Assembly (NCBI GenBank): GCA_033807775.1
Contig: CM066321.1
Coordinates: forward strand, 236,398,350-236,462,349
Origin: Saussurea involucrata
Taxonomy: Eukaryota; Streptophyta; Magnoliopsida; Asterales; Asteraceae
Length of the DNA stretch: 64,000 nt
Direction: 5' to 3'
In this document: in pieces, positions 11,240-22,032 of the stretch
How positions within the stretch are numbered: position 1 is the first letter of the stretch
Layout of the letters: every line of letters begins with the position of its first letter
Notes under the pieces: generated by a model
Told to the model about the DNA's origin: nothing
The model's database searches: none
Seen by the model: only the letters and a program-made list of their open reading frames with translations
Position numbers and translations under genes: made by a program

Positions 11240-12567
11240 CTATGTCTTGAATTCTGGCTTCTTCACACCTAACGACCTCTTGTCATCGGTATGCTTGCGA
11301 TGAAAGGCAGCATTGTCCTCTACCCTCAAATACGCTAGGGTTTGAGCTCGAACATCTTCGAAATTCTCTGGGGGATACTTGGTCAAATCAGTATACAAAC
11401 CTGCACTATCGTCCAGACCACGCTTGTAAGCTTCGATCGCGGTATTGACGTCACAATTGCGGACACTGATCATCTTTGCATTGAACCTATTGAAATAGCT
11501 TCGAATAGACTCATTAGCTTTCTGCACGACATAATATAGGTCACTGGTTTGCTTCTCCATCTTGCGACTGCTGGCGAACAGCTGGGAGAATTGATTGACC
11601 AACACAGCGAACGACCCGATGGATTTGGGTTTGAGATTGATCAACCATTGAAGAGCAGGACCAGTGAGAGTTGCCCCAAAACTCTTGCACATGCATACTT
11701 CTTGATACATGTGTGGGATCGAGACCGTCCACATGAGCGGTTTATACTACGCGATGTGCTCCGTCGGATCCGTCACCCCCGAATACTTGGGTGTGAAGTT
11801 GGGGATATTGAATTTCTTCGGGAAGTCGACCGTCGCGATCTTGTCGATGAAAGGCGACGCTTGGAATCCTGAACAAGGTTTGACGTCAACGGGCACGACT
11901 GCCCCGGGTAGCTTGCGAGCAGGGACAGGACACGCTCGTTCTGATCTTCCAGCATTTTCAACCGCTGGGTGACGAGGTCACTAGGATCGGGATTTGTACC
12001 TGCTGGAGGGTCGATTCCTGAGCTAGTGCCATTTCCATACGACAAACCATTGGCGTCCCCGTTGAAAGGGATTGGATATGGCTGCGACCCATTCTGAAAC
12101 GGCTGCGATCCATTCGAAAACGGCTGCGATCCATTCGGAAACGGCTGCGATCCATTATTCATGGGTGGCGGTCTCAGATACTGAGGAGGAACCGTCCCGA
12201 ACTGGGGATTTGGATTGAACGCCCCCGGTTGCTGATTTTGCATGAATGGACCTGTATGCTGATTTTGACCGAATGGTCCTGGTCTTGGATTCTGCGTGAA
12301 AGGGGCGGACCCTAGATTTTGCCTGTGCGATCCTTGACCCGGATTCTGAACGAATGGTCTAGGACCGCTCTAGCCAAACGATCCTGGACCTGGATTTTGG
12401 ACGAATGGCCTAGGACCGCTCTGAGGTCCGAAGGGATTTCTTAGTCGCGCGATTTCCTCAGCTGCTCTTCGACTTTGCTCAGCCATGGCATTGATTTGAT
12501 TCCGCGCAACTTCTAACTCCTGATACATCTGGGCAATGACATGCTCTTGATTTCCAGAGGCTGCCAT
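11240..12567 (-). pseudogene. Ty3/gypsy gag
   Basis: It starts MAASGNQEHVIAQMYQELEVA, a short coiled coil. A Pro/Asn/Gln-rich region with heptapeptide repeats (NGSQPFx, 12080-12155) follows, then a retrotransposon gag core with SFGATLTGPALQWLINL near 11690-11640 and EDVRAQTLAYLRVED near 11350. An in-frame TAG at 12370-12372 (probably a Gln codon) and a frameshift near 11940-11900 break it. The gag core resembles PF03732-type gag of Tat/Ogre elements. Confidence 0.85.
12080..12155 (-). repeat. 21-bp tandem repeat coding NGSQPFx
   Basis: About 3.6 units of a 21-bp repeat (GGCTGCGATCCATTC... on plus) encode the heptapeptide NGSQPF plus one variable residue, inside the Pro/Asn-rich part of the gypsy gag. 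Units differ at one or two bases. Confidence 0.85.
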
Positions 12568-12639
12568 TTTCCTGAAACAGAAAACAAAAGAGACTACAAA
12601 AAACCGTTAGTAGGACGCACGTTTGTCGAAGGATTTTCT

Positions 12640-12672
12640 CTAGATGGGGCCCCACGGTGGGCGCCAAACTAT
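12640..12672 (-). promoter_or_regulatory. Ty3/gypsy primer-site-like sequence
   Basis: Just inside the LTR the minus strand reads TTTGGCGCCCACCGTGGGGC, a sequence common after the 5' LTR of plant Ty3/gypsy elements. I do not assign the tRNA. Confidence 0.5.
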
Positions 12673-12675
12673 TAA

Positions 12676-13323
12676 TGCCAAAAATCGTCCAGAAGGACAA
12701 AAAATTGTAAAGAGACAGAGATTTTGATGACGCGGGAAAAACCGCCATTGTAAATAGACTGTGGAAGTCGTCGCTGCACTATGATCGTCAAACAGGGGCG
12801 ATGTCCTTTGTTTCAGGTGTCGAGGGTACGATGGTTACAATACAAATGACTTGAAATGTAAAAATAACAAGTGTATCGAATGTAAAACAAGTATGTCGTG
12901 TGCTAAGACTGCTGGTCGAGAGTGTAAGTCGTGCGTCGAGAGCGATCACTTGAGAAAAATTCCTTTGCTTCGGATGTTCTTGAGTACGCGGTGTGCTTCT
13001 GGAATTCGATGGTGATAAATGATCCGCAAATGATAGCTTTGTCCTTGTATTTATAGTCTTTGGGTGCTTTAATTGATTCGTTGAATACTTCATGTAACTG
13101 TCGTAACGGTTTGCTGACTTAAATGATCATAACTTACCTCGTCGGTTATAGCCGTTGATCATAAATGAAGTTTGGCCTGCTTTAAACGATGAATACATAA
13201 CAGAAATGGCGTATGTTAGTCAGTCGAGGTCGTGTATTTCCATACGTCGGTCGAATGTCGAGAGGTACTTTCGACTATGGCTTTGGTCCAAGGACAAAGT
13301 GTTGATGATTTAACTTTGTTACA
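12676..13323 (-). repeat. Ty3/gypsy 5' LTR (tentative ends)
   Basis: The inner end is set by TGCCAAAAATCG (plus) next to the primer site. The outer end is placed at ...GTTACA (13323) because it gives TG...CA termini. A TATA box (CTATAAATA on minus) lies at 13056-13048. No second copy is available to confirm the limits. Confidence 0.55.
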
Positions 13324-14349
13324 AGAGAAGTGTAATAAATGTCTTTAACGTCTTGGTCGTGGTCGAGGCTGGTGGATTTTTACCTAAACAAACATGAAGA
13401 GACTTGGAATCATAATCAACATAATTACAAAATAAGATGGAAATATAACTCAATAAACCAAGCCTGAGATTATAAAAACATACCTTATACCATCCAGTCC
13501 TGGGCAACGGGTAAATACTATAACATATGCTCCAAGCCTCAACGTTCTTGTCTTGAAACCATTCTCATCTAACAGAAGTCGACTCTTAAAATGGATTTTA
13601 TTTATAATTGAACTACACATAAATGGATCTACTCACATACACTATAGTGGTTTTACACAGTAGCTAAGAGACATGCATGCTCGCAATTTCTCAGGAGCGA
13701 TTCCACCACCATTATATGCCCTCAAATATGAAACAACAACTCCAGGTTAGAAAACAAATAAAATAAGTAAATTCTCAACTTTTGATTATACAAGAACATA
13801 GCATGCACATTCCCCAGATATAGAGAAGGGAAGATATTTGTTTTTTACAAGTTCAAAAACAATTGTTGACAGCTCTTTGCAAAGCGAAAGATATTGCACT
13901 ATGAACATAAATGAGTTAGACTTATCAACAAAAATATTTTATGCTATGAAAGATGATTTGCAAGGAAAAGGTGCTAAGACAAAAGAAAAGCTTAATATAT
14001 AAGCAGTGTGAAATCACCTAGAAACAAGAGTCGTGTCGTGCTCATAAACTATATACATTAACAAGCAGAGGCTGCAAATGAATTTTCTGTTACATATTAC
14101 ATACATATATGGGCAAAAAGGTTTTGATAAATGTGTTTTTCTTTTCCAAATGCAAGTCAAGTCCAATTATAATCATATGTTAAACTCCACAAGGAGGCTT
14201 AATTTGGCCTTTTGTTTAATTAATGCTAGAATCTCTTTTGGTAAGCCGGGAAGGAGGTAGTTGCTTTGTAATCCTCAATTGATAAATTTCAATTGAGTTT
14301 ACCACTTCTTTGGTGGGTTCTTACTCCTAGTTGTTGAACTTACATGGTT

Positions 14350-14475
14350 AGATCATTGCATTGTCCTAGCCTCACAACAAGAAGTTACAAGTCTGTGATT
14401 GTCGTACCCTTGCCAAACCCTTCACTTTCGGTCCAAATATGGCCTCTCATCAGATTCACAAACCTGGCATTTGAT
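14350..14475 (-). pseudogene. Ethylene receptor-like exon, histidine kinase G2 box
   Basis: After an acceptor-like TGCCAG the minus strand reads FVNLMRGHIWTESEGFGKGT, close to the RFVNLMxGHIWIESEGxGKG block that ends the histidine-kinase domain of ETR1/ERS1 receptors. A one-frame jump then gives LLVVRLGQCND, like FIVKLGICN in the family. The exon boundary before FVNLM matches the known position of an intron in these genes. The frame is broken after GTTIT. Confidence 0.7.
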
Positions 14476-14734
14476 CCTACTTCTTAAAGCATGAGAGAGA
14501 AACAACAAGTATCACATTTTTAGAACAAGGAGAAAAAACTGGGTTGGGTTGCCTCACCTTTTGCTTATATAGACACACTATACGACTCTGAAAAGTTGGT
14601 AATTAAACAAGTGTGGAATGTCTTGCTGCGTGATGCCACAACCAGATTTCTTAACCTTCTATCAATGAAACATATATCAGTACTCGTAGGACAAAAAAAC
14701 AAATATTTTTCTTTACATGCAAGATGGCCTGCAC

Positions 14735-14935
14735 AAATAGGTAAAAGAGACCATCAGTCAACGTGGGGAAGAATTCAGGAGTTCCCCACTCTCTTACATA
14801 CTTTGAACTCAAAATGGAGGCAAATAGCCTTCTTTGGTGAATTTAATTGCGTTACCAGCAACGTTCAAGATGGTTTGCAGGAGCCGTTCATCATCAATAC
14901 TATAAGCAGGTAGATCCATATCACATGCGCTTTTG
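14735..14935 (-). pseudogene. Ethylene receptor-like exon, histidine kinase N box
   Basis: The minus strand reads DLPAYSIDDERLLQTILNVA then GNAIKFTKEG, matching the ATP-binding N box of ETR1/ERS1-type ethylene receptors (GDEKRLMQxxLNxxGNAVKFxKEG). After a broken stretch it continues REWGTPEFFPTLTDGLFYLFVQ-like sequence, matching the segment before the next intron. Several residues between the helix and DLPAY are missing, and a stop follows KEGYLPPF. The part of the kinase between this exon and the G2-box exon is absent. It is a decayed gene fragment that keeps intron-separated exons, not a retrocopy. Confidence 0.72.
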
Positions 14936-15044
14936 GGGTTGATAAAGAGTATAAGGACTTGAAAATCACTTTTTAACCTCACAAAACTTAGATTGAAATC
15001 ATTTCTTTTTTGGTTGTTTCTTGTTTGTGTGTGCAGTGATTTAA

Positions 15045-15767
15045 TGTTAGCTCCAACTTCTATGATTAAAAGAAGTATTGAAAAATACGCTAACTGTAAA
15101 GACATCGACAGAGCAGATGCCAAGACACCGAGTAAATATCAAAGTAAAGGCTCTACAGAAGACGTTCACAGAGGACAAGGCCACAGAGCCTCTGTCATAC
15201 TTGACAGAGCCTCTGTGGTATGAAGACTTAGAAGAATGAAGAATTCTGAAGTTCAAGACAAGGACGTTCGTGTATCTCACGTGCCTTTGTTGTACTAAGA
15301 TCCTGAAGATCATTCGTACAAGGCGTGCCCTGCCAACTCCATGTGTCAACCTCTGATGGGGTACAGCCTTGGTAGAAAACGGCGCACTACATTAACGTTG
15401 TACCTGTTGCAGATCCACGATGTTGTCTTTGTACCATTAGTACTTCTTGTCTAGAGCTTGTCCCCTGTAGATTAGTATAAATAGAAGGCTCATGTTGAGA
15501 TCTTCTATTAACTTTACACATCTTCACACACACCTGATTAGAGCTGTTCTTATCATTTTACACACATTACGGTGTTCTTGGTGTCTTTTATAGAATCAAT
15601 ATAAAGTGAATCTTTGAGTTAATGTCTTGTTTATCAATACGTTATTTGTTTGATTCTATGTGAAATTTCTACCAAGCCTCTCTTTAGTTCTTTAAAACGC
15701 TTTCGCATATCTTTTTGTTCGAACTAATAGAGATTCATATCATTGTTGAGTAAAATAGGGATCAACA
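15045..15767 (+). repeat. E2 5' LTR (723 bp)
   Basis: Runs TGTTAGCTCCAAC...GGGATCAACA. A TATA box TATAAATA lies at 15476-15483. It is the same family as the E1 LTR (start, dyad palindrome, TATA context). TTTAA precedes it. Confidence 0.92.
15181..15218. repeat. Dyad of two ACAGAG/CTCTGT palindromes in E2 LTR
   Basis: Arms 15181-15197 and 15202-15218 flank TACT. The unit is identical to that of the E1 LTR, although the elements are separate insertions and differ around it. Confidence 0.8.
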
Positions 15768-15768
15768 A

Positions 15769-15782
15769 TTGGTATCAGAGCC
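15769..15782 (+). promoter_or_regulatory. E2 primer-binding site
   Basis: TTGGTATCAGAGCC follows the LTR after one base. TGGTATCAGAGC is the perfect complement of the plant initiator tRNA-Met 3' end. Confidence 0.93.
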
Positions 15783-16081
15783 ATCTTTGATTTTCTATAT
15801 CAAGAGATCCACTCTGACAATGATTTCAACTCTTTTCGGTAGAAACTTGGACTGATTTTAGCATGTTCTTCATTTATTTCAAACAGCCTCTGTTTTTCTT
15901 CAACTCTCGACTAGTTCGACTTTAGTAAACTAACAGAATCTGTTTCTGTGGTTAAATCTTTCCATCTTAGTGCATTGTTCAAGGTTTTAAGCTTATAAAC
16001 TCCTTTCAAAGAATCCATCCCATCATCCGAAAGTTTTATGTTCACACTCTGTTTTCTGGTACTTTTCAAACTATTTTCAAA

Positions 16082-16581
16082 ATGGCAAACACGAACAACT
16101 TCTTCACTGCTGGCTCTTTGACAAAACCACCCACTCTGCTAAGAGATGAGTATCCTCAATGGAAGATACGAATGATTCATTTCTATGAGGGTACAGATAA
16201 AGATCTCCTCACTTATATCCGAATTTCACCTTATGTTCCCATGGTCACAGTACCACGGGTCCCTGCCACAGATGACACTCCAGAGGTCGCTGAGTACGAG
16301 AAACCTAAAACTAAGGATAAATGGTCTCCAGCTGACAGGGAGAAATACGAAATTGCTCAGAAGACCAAGCGACTTCTGATAATGGCCATACCCAATGACC
16401 TCTTCCAATCCCTAGATGCGTGTGAATCTGCATACGATCTATGGAAGGAACTGGAGAAACAATTGGAGGGAGGGGCCAAGACTCAGAAGAACCGCAGAGC
16501 TCAATGCATCAACGAATACTACACATTCAAAGCTCTGCCGACAGAATCTCTGCAGTTAACATACGACAGGTTCAACTCTTT
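16082..16581 (+). pseudogene. E2 gag, N-terminal half
   Basis: Begins MANTNNFFTAGSLTKPPTLL and runs without a stop through LWKELEKQLEGGAKTQKNRR to YDRFNS, where T2 is inserted. A copia-type gag capsid domain. The rest of the gene is at 40315 onward. Reading past the junction gives only a few residues of T2 LTR before a stop. Confidence 0.92.
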
Positions 16582-16851
16582 TTTGGTTGATTAGAAGTTC
16601 AAGGGGCTAATTGTAATAGATTAAATTAGGCCTTGTTAGTGAACGGGTCGTGGGCTTGTTAACCACGGGCCCGCCATATATAAAGCAATCTAGCCTTAGA
16701 AAAATAGGCTAGTTGTCTCATTTTCTTTCATCACTCTTTATTGTAATTCTCTCTAATATTGAAAGCTTAATCAGAGATGACCAGTTGAAATCGTTACATA
16801 CATTGTTTATCTATTTGATTTCATTATTGTTGCACGGATCTGAGACTCTCA
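16582..16851 (+). repeat. T2 5' LTR, truncated at its start
   Basis: It matches 40052-40314 with about six substitutions and an 8-bp indel. It ends GAGACTCTCA. TATATAAA lies at 16677-16684. Both LTRs contain a GTGGGCTTGTTAACCAC inverted repeat upstream of the TATA box. Confidence 0.88.
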
Positions 16852-16852
16852 A

Positions 16853-16868
16853 TTGGTATCAGAGCAGA
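16853..16868 (+). promoter_or_regulatory. T2 primer-binding site
   Basis: TTGGTATCAGAGCAGA sits one base after the LTR. The first 13 bases match the initiator tRNA-Met complement. Confidence 0.92.
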
Positions 16869-17784
16869 CGGATGGATTTGATTCAGAGCATTCATATTGA
16901 TTTCTGGTAAGATTTGACTTTTTCACGTCTGTCACATTCTTGAAATTTCAAATCAGTGATTCTGATTAAATTGATCGATTCTGTTTATTGTGTTGTGTTA
17001 GCATCATTGTCATTAGTGTTTCTGCAAATTTTCACATCCTAATTCGTCCATTTAAGTGGTTAATTAAGCAAATCAAATTCGAAAGTTTTGAGTGTGTTCT
17101 TCATAAAAAATCAAATTTTTACCATCAAAACTTGTTGTTTTTTTGCTTTAAAATCGATTGGGTTAGTGTTATTTTTGTGTTTGGAATTGTTCCTAATCTT
17201 TCAGGAACAGTTTTGAGCAACCCTAATCGAGTTTCAATCGAATTGGAAAAGTCAGCCATACTTCCCGGATACCTCAGCAGCACTCTCCGGATAATTGTGT
17301 TATTCCATCCGGATTCATTCTTCTTTCCGGGTAAGTCTTCCGGGTAAGTTCAAACTCTCCGGGTAAGTATTCTAAACGCTAATCTATCCGGGTAAACTAG
17401 TTTCCGGAAACCCAAAGTTCCCGGTCATCAATTTTCCCGGACATCCCTGCATCCGGTAAGTGCTTCATTCGGAAACCCTGAACATCCGGTAAGTATCTTA
17501 TCCGAACATCTCATTTACCCGGTAACTTTTGATTTATTTCCTAATCCGGTAACTGTCGACTTCCGAAAACCTTAGGCTATCCGGAAACCTTAAGCTATCC
17601 GGATTCCCTGTGCTATCCGGATACTTTGTGATTTTGAACTGTTTTTTGTCTATTATTCTGATCCAGACACTTCCAGATCAGACCTCTTATTTGGATTCCT
17701 ATCCAGTAAGCTCAGTAGTAGTCATATCAATCGTAGAACCTGCGTTAGGATTCCACTCATAGTGCCTTGCGTTAGGTTTACACT
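16869..17784 (+). other. T2 untranslated leader with CCGG array
   Basis: This 0.9-kb leader has no convincing gene. Its first half is AT-rich. Its second half (17264-17620) is the CCGG array listed separately. The gag ATG follows at 17785 or 17830. Confidence 0.75.
17264..17620 (+). repeat. Array of 17 TCCGG-type motifs in T2 leader
   Basis: I count 17 CCGG tetramers in about 357 bp, mostly as TCCGGGTAAG, TCCGGTAAG, TATCCGGAT or TTTCCGGAAAC, spaced about 10-35 bp apart. Several near-matches (TTCGGA, TCCGAA) look like decayed copies. The sequence between motifs is not conserved, so this is not a simple tandem repeat. A second cluster lies near the 3' end of the same element. Confidence 0.85.
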
Positions 17785-20700
17785 TTGAATCAATCAACAC
17801 GTCTGACGATCACTCCGTTGCAACCAAAGATGTCTACTTCGTGTGACGCTCTCACAATCGGTACCGACTCCAAACCACCTTGCCTCTATCAAGGTTTATA
17901 CAGCCAGTGGCGCGACAGATTCATTCTCTTCATAGAGTCTAAGGACAACTACGAGTACATCAAGAGAGCGCTTGAAGATGGTCCAATCCCTTGGCCGATG
18001 AAGGACATAGAAGCAACTGCAACTGCTATAGCTCGTCGTACGAAAAAGACTATCGCCGACTTGTCCGAAGATGAAAGAGGCATGATCGAAGGTGAAAAGC
18101 ATGCAAAGAGATATATTGTCCAATCCCTTCCCAACCCGATCTATACAGCTATTGACAGCTATAAAGAAACGGCAAAGGGCATGTGGGATCAAGTGGCCAG
18201 AATGATGCGTGGGAGCGATGTCGGAAATCAGCTAAAGATCAACAGCGCGATAACCAAGTTCGATGGTTTCAAGTAGCGCACCGGAGAATCTCTCACACAT
18301 ACCTATGAACGGTTTTGCTCACTTCTTAATGAACTGAACAAGAATAAGATCACTCGCTCCAACACAGAAAACACGCTTAAAATTCTCTATAATCTGTTGC
18401 CGGAATGGAAGGTGTTTGCTTCTCATGTCAAGCACAACAACTTGATAGAGAACATCGGCATCAATGAACTCTATGAGACGCTTCTTCAAGACGAAGATGA
18501 AGTGAATGAGCTTCTGAACGAGAAGAAGACTGAATCAAAGCCAGCTGCTGATCCTATTGCACTCATGTCCTCCAAGAAAGGGAAATATTCGAGCGATCAC
18601 TCTAAACGCGCTCAAAAGCAAAGCTCTTCTGAATCTGAAAAGGAAGACAGTGACTCTAATGATGAAGTATCTGACTTCAAGAAAGCGATAGCTCTGCTTT
18701 CAAAGTCTTTCCAACAACAAAAGTACTATAATAAGCCTTCGTCCAACAATTAGCGCTACTCCACCTCCTCCAACAAGCATCATGACCATCAGGACAAGTA
18801 TGAGGGAAAGAAGAAAGCTGATGAGCAAGGGAAGTTAGATAAGAAGGAGAAGACTGAGAAAACATAAGGTAAGAAGAAGGATGAGCCAGTGACATGCTAC
18901 AACTGCGGAAAGCTTGGTCACTTTGCTAAAGATTGTACGAGGCCGGTGGTAAAGAATTCTCACTACTACAAGACAAAACTCGCATTGGCCGAGCAGAAGG
19001 AAGATGGAGAAGCTATGTTTGTGGAAAACAACTACTGGTTGGGTCGTTCTGATGATGAAAGCGATACTGATGGTGCAAATGCTTTCATGGGCTATCACTC
19101 TCCAGCTGATGAAGAGAAGACAAGTCAGGTATGTGATTCTTGCCAAAAGGATTTTTTGAATAAAACGCAATCTTTTACCGAACAGGCAGATTCCTTTAAG
19201 GCCACCACTAAAGAACAAAAGCTTGAGATTAGATCACTAACCAAAAAGCTAGATGTTCAAACGCGAACAACAGAAAAATATAAGTCTGAAAATGCTATTT
19301 TAAAGGAGAAATGCAAAAATCTTTCTATAGCACCTAAAGACTTACGGGCCAAATTATCTGATCTTCAGTCTCAGTTTGATCAGTGCATGAATGAGAAAGA
19401 AAAAATTGTTTATCAATGTTCCTCTCTTCAGATTCAGCATAAGGAGTTTGTTGCTAAGATTCTTGATCTGGAAACCAAATTCCACAAAAGGGGTCAAACT
19501 GATTAAACCATCTTTCTGAATAAACCCAAAGAGTTCACCTATTTTAACAAAGAGTGGGGAATCGGATATGATAACCCACACTATTTGAAAAAGGGAAGAT
19601 ACGAAACTCCTACTTTGTATGATTTTGCATGTTTTGGGTTAGACAAAGAGTATCCGGAATACGCCATTCAATGGACAGGTCCTCTTGAACCCGAAAAGGA
19701 AGAGGAAACCGAGGAATATAAGCGCGCATACAAACGAGGGATCCAACTTCCGTTTTGTTATCAACCTTTGAACTATTCCTATCAAAAGAACAAAAAGTAT
19801 CTCTCAAATGACTACTTCGACCCTTACAAAGTTGCTAAGCCCAAGGATTCCTCTAAAAAGGATGAGGACCAAGCACCCGCAACCAAGACTGAGACGGACG
19901 AGTTTAAACTCTATGTTCCCCCTCTCATCTTGGAGGCAAAGATTGTCGAGTTGGAGGAGTCACTTGAGAAAGAAAGGTCTGTTTTCCAAAACGAAAAGAA
20001 AGTGCTAATCTCTGAGATTGAGAAACTCAATTCTGAGAAACTTGAGAATCTACAACCGGTCAAACCCGAGGTTGTGTCTGATGAAGGACAGGAAATCCTT
20101 CGGGAAGAAATCACAAAACTCACATCAAAGCTGGCTGCCTGTGCAACAGATACGATGCATGAGTATACGAAAAATGGTCAGCTCCAACAGCAACTTGACC
20201 AATTCAAATTTGAGAAGCAGATTTCTCCCGAGTCTTCCTCGAATTCATCTGAGACGTCTTCGTGTAAATCTTTTGTTGGTAAAATATCTACCACACAAGA
20301 CGGTAACGATTCTCAAGATGAGTGTGTTAAAAGGAATTTAAACTCTGATTTTTTCCTAGCTTCCGCACCAAATTCCCCAAAGCACAAAACCAAAAGCACA
20401 GCGTGTTCCTCGCCTTCCTCACCTAATCCAAGTCCTGAAATTCCGGAGATTGATTTTTCAAAATACATGAACTCTGAAGGCAATTCTGATGGAGAGTTTG
20501 AGTCGTTTCCTTTCGACAAACCTCTTCCAAACCATACTGATTTCCTAACACCAGTAGTCAATCGTCCGGTCAATTTTCTGAAGGGTAGCAGTTCTAAAAC
20601 AAAGGCCCCAGCTGTGATCTAGATTTCACAATCAAAACCAACAACTAAACCTGTTTCTCAAAACCAATCACAGCCGAGGCAAAAGACCGAGCGATTGCCT

Positions 20701-21020
20701 ATCAAAAATCCTGTTTCTTCAAAAGTCTCTGACCATGCTGTGAATGTGGGTTCAGATAAAACCGGCCAGCCTAAACAAGATAAACCAAAGAGGCCAGCTA
20801 GGGAATCTATTGAGAAAGAAGCGTCGAAGTCATTCAACACTATTTTTTACCCTAGAATGAACAAAACGATTGTGCTTGGAATCATAGGACTGATTTTGTT
20901 AAAAGGGATGTTAATTTTCCGATGAAAATTTACTACATTCAGCAATTGATCCAATTATCGCATGATCGTTTGTGTTGTTCTAGTTGTGGTTGGAATGACT
21001 TTGATGATATCAATAACAAT
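17785..21020 (+). pseudogene. T2 gag with one CCHC knuckle and coiled coil
   Basis: The likely start is MSTSCDALTIG at 17830 or the in-frame ATG at 17785. A gag capsid domain (LYSQWRDRFILFIESKDN, KGMWDQVARMM) comes first, then an acidic Ser linker, a CCHC knuckle CYNCGKLGHFAKDC at 18895-18936, and a Lys/Glu coiled coil. A later block (KKGRYETPTLYDFACFGLD) and an acidic Ser-rich segment follow. Stops at 18274-18276, 18751-18753, 18865-18867, 19504-19506 and 20620-20622 interrupt it. The first three read as CAG or CAA turned to TAG or TAA. E3 is inserted at 21020, and the final part lies at 35986-36354. Confidence 0.85.
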
Positions 21021-21858
21021 TGTTAGCTTCAATCTTCCTAATCAAAGAAGTATTTAGAAGTAGTGAAAAATAGGCTAAGTGAAGAAAGCCTCTTACAGAG
21101 GCTCTGCCGGACTTACCGAGAGATCAAGATCAAGAATCTACAGAAGCTAAAGAGGCGCGCTACAGAAGCTCTGTCATACGCGCAAAGAAGATCAATAACT
21201 CGGAATCCGGGGAAGACTGCTCCACAGAGGACCAGACCGCAGAACCTCTGTAACTCATTACAGAGCCTCTGTGGTCCTCACAATAAGACTTGAAGATATT
21301 TACAATATCTTGCTACTGTTACAGGACCTGTTCATCAACTTGCATGGTAGCATGCCCTGTCCAACGTCGACGTGTCAAACTCTGATTGGATTCAATAGGG
21401 CTTAGTACATAATAGACGTCTGCTGCATTAAATGCAATACAGCACGTCTGACTGTTCATGCCACACTTGCAACTGTTCACGACATCCGTTCAACTATTCA
21501 TCAGTACCGTCTGAATAGTATCATATGCTTTATGGTCCCCTTTAGAGTAGTATAAAAGGAAGACTCATGTTGAGTTCTTCCTTATCACATATAAATCAAA
21601 CATCACAAGAACACAAAAGCTTATTCACCTTAAAAGTCAGATCTGTTTTGAAGCTTTTCTTACTCACAGTTCTTAAACCTGTTCTTATTTTATATATTCA
21701 GTAAACTTTAAGATATAATATTCTGTTCACTGTTTATTTATATTTTGGTCTAAATCTATCAAACTTATCTGTTAGTTCTTCAAATACGCTTCCGCATCAA
21801 ACATTAACTTGAACTAATAGATCTGATAATCTTGTTTAAAGCAAAACGGGAACCAACA
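21021..21858 (+). repeat. E3 5' LTR (838 bp)
   Basis: Runs TGTTAGCTTC...GGAACCAACA. TATAAAAG lies at 21552-21559. U3 is full of short motifs such as ACAGAGGCTCTG, CTACAGAAGCTCTGT and TTACAGAGCCTCTGTGG. Preceded by target duplication ACAAT. Confidence 0.95.
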
Positions 21859-21859
21859 A

Positions 21860-21872
21860 TTGGTATCAGAGC
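21860..21872 (+). promoter_or_regulatory. E3 primer-binding site
   Basis: TTGGTATCAGAGC follows the LTR after one A and matches the initiator tRNA-Met 3' end complement exactly. Confidence 0.93.
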
Positions 21873-22032
21873 AAAGCTTGATTTTCAATATCAAGTGATC
21901 CTCGTTTTACAACTTTTATCTGATAGATTATTTTCTCTCTTTATCACCATATTTCTGGATATTAGTTGTACCCAGAAAAACTTTCAGATCTTCATACTCA
22001 TAAATCCTCCATCAGATTATCCTTTTCTCAAA

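Larger units (their letters stand above)
10183..13323 (-). mobile_element. Ty3/gypsy (Tat-like) relic: LTR, gag, protease
   Basis: On the minus strand it reads LTR (12676-13323), a primer-site-like GGCGCCCACCGTGGGG, gag and aspartic protease, then stops at the E1 insertion. The sequence that continues on the other side of E1 (2184 downward) holds no RT, RNase H or integrase, so pol was already missing when E1 inserted. No matching second LTR is in the window. Confidence 0.8.
13324..15044. other. Non-repetitive island with ethylene-receptor remnants
   Basis: This is the only stretch without recognisable retrotransposon sequence. It is AT-rich and holds two exon-like pieces of an ethylene receptor on the minus strand (separate entries). 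A weaker possible receiver-domain trace (LLLDENGF, minus strand, about 13595-13560) is also present. Between these I see only intron-like AT-rich sequence. Five bases before E2 are TTTAA (15040-15044), the candidate target duplication of E2. Confidence 0.55.

Noticed and set aside
13324..14340. Complete receiver domain of an ethylene receptor
   Set aside because: Only LLLDENGF and a few scattered residues fit. Too little to call a domain.
14993..15349. Small ORFs across the E2 LTR start
   Set aside because: They are LTR sequence read in various frames. Similar frames occur in every LTR copy.
15769..15782. tRNA gene
   Set aside because: Only the tRNA 3'-end complement is present; these are primer-binding sites.
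17264..17620. CRISPR array or simple satellite
   Set aside because: Motifs are 5-10 bp at irregular spacing with unrelated spacers, in a plant retrotransposon leader. No Cas genes or unit length.
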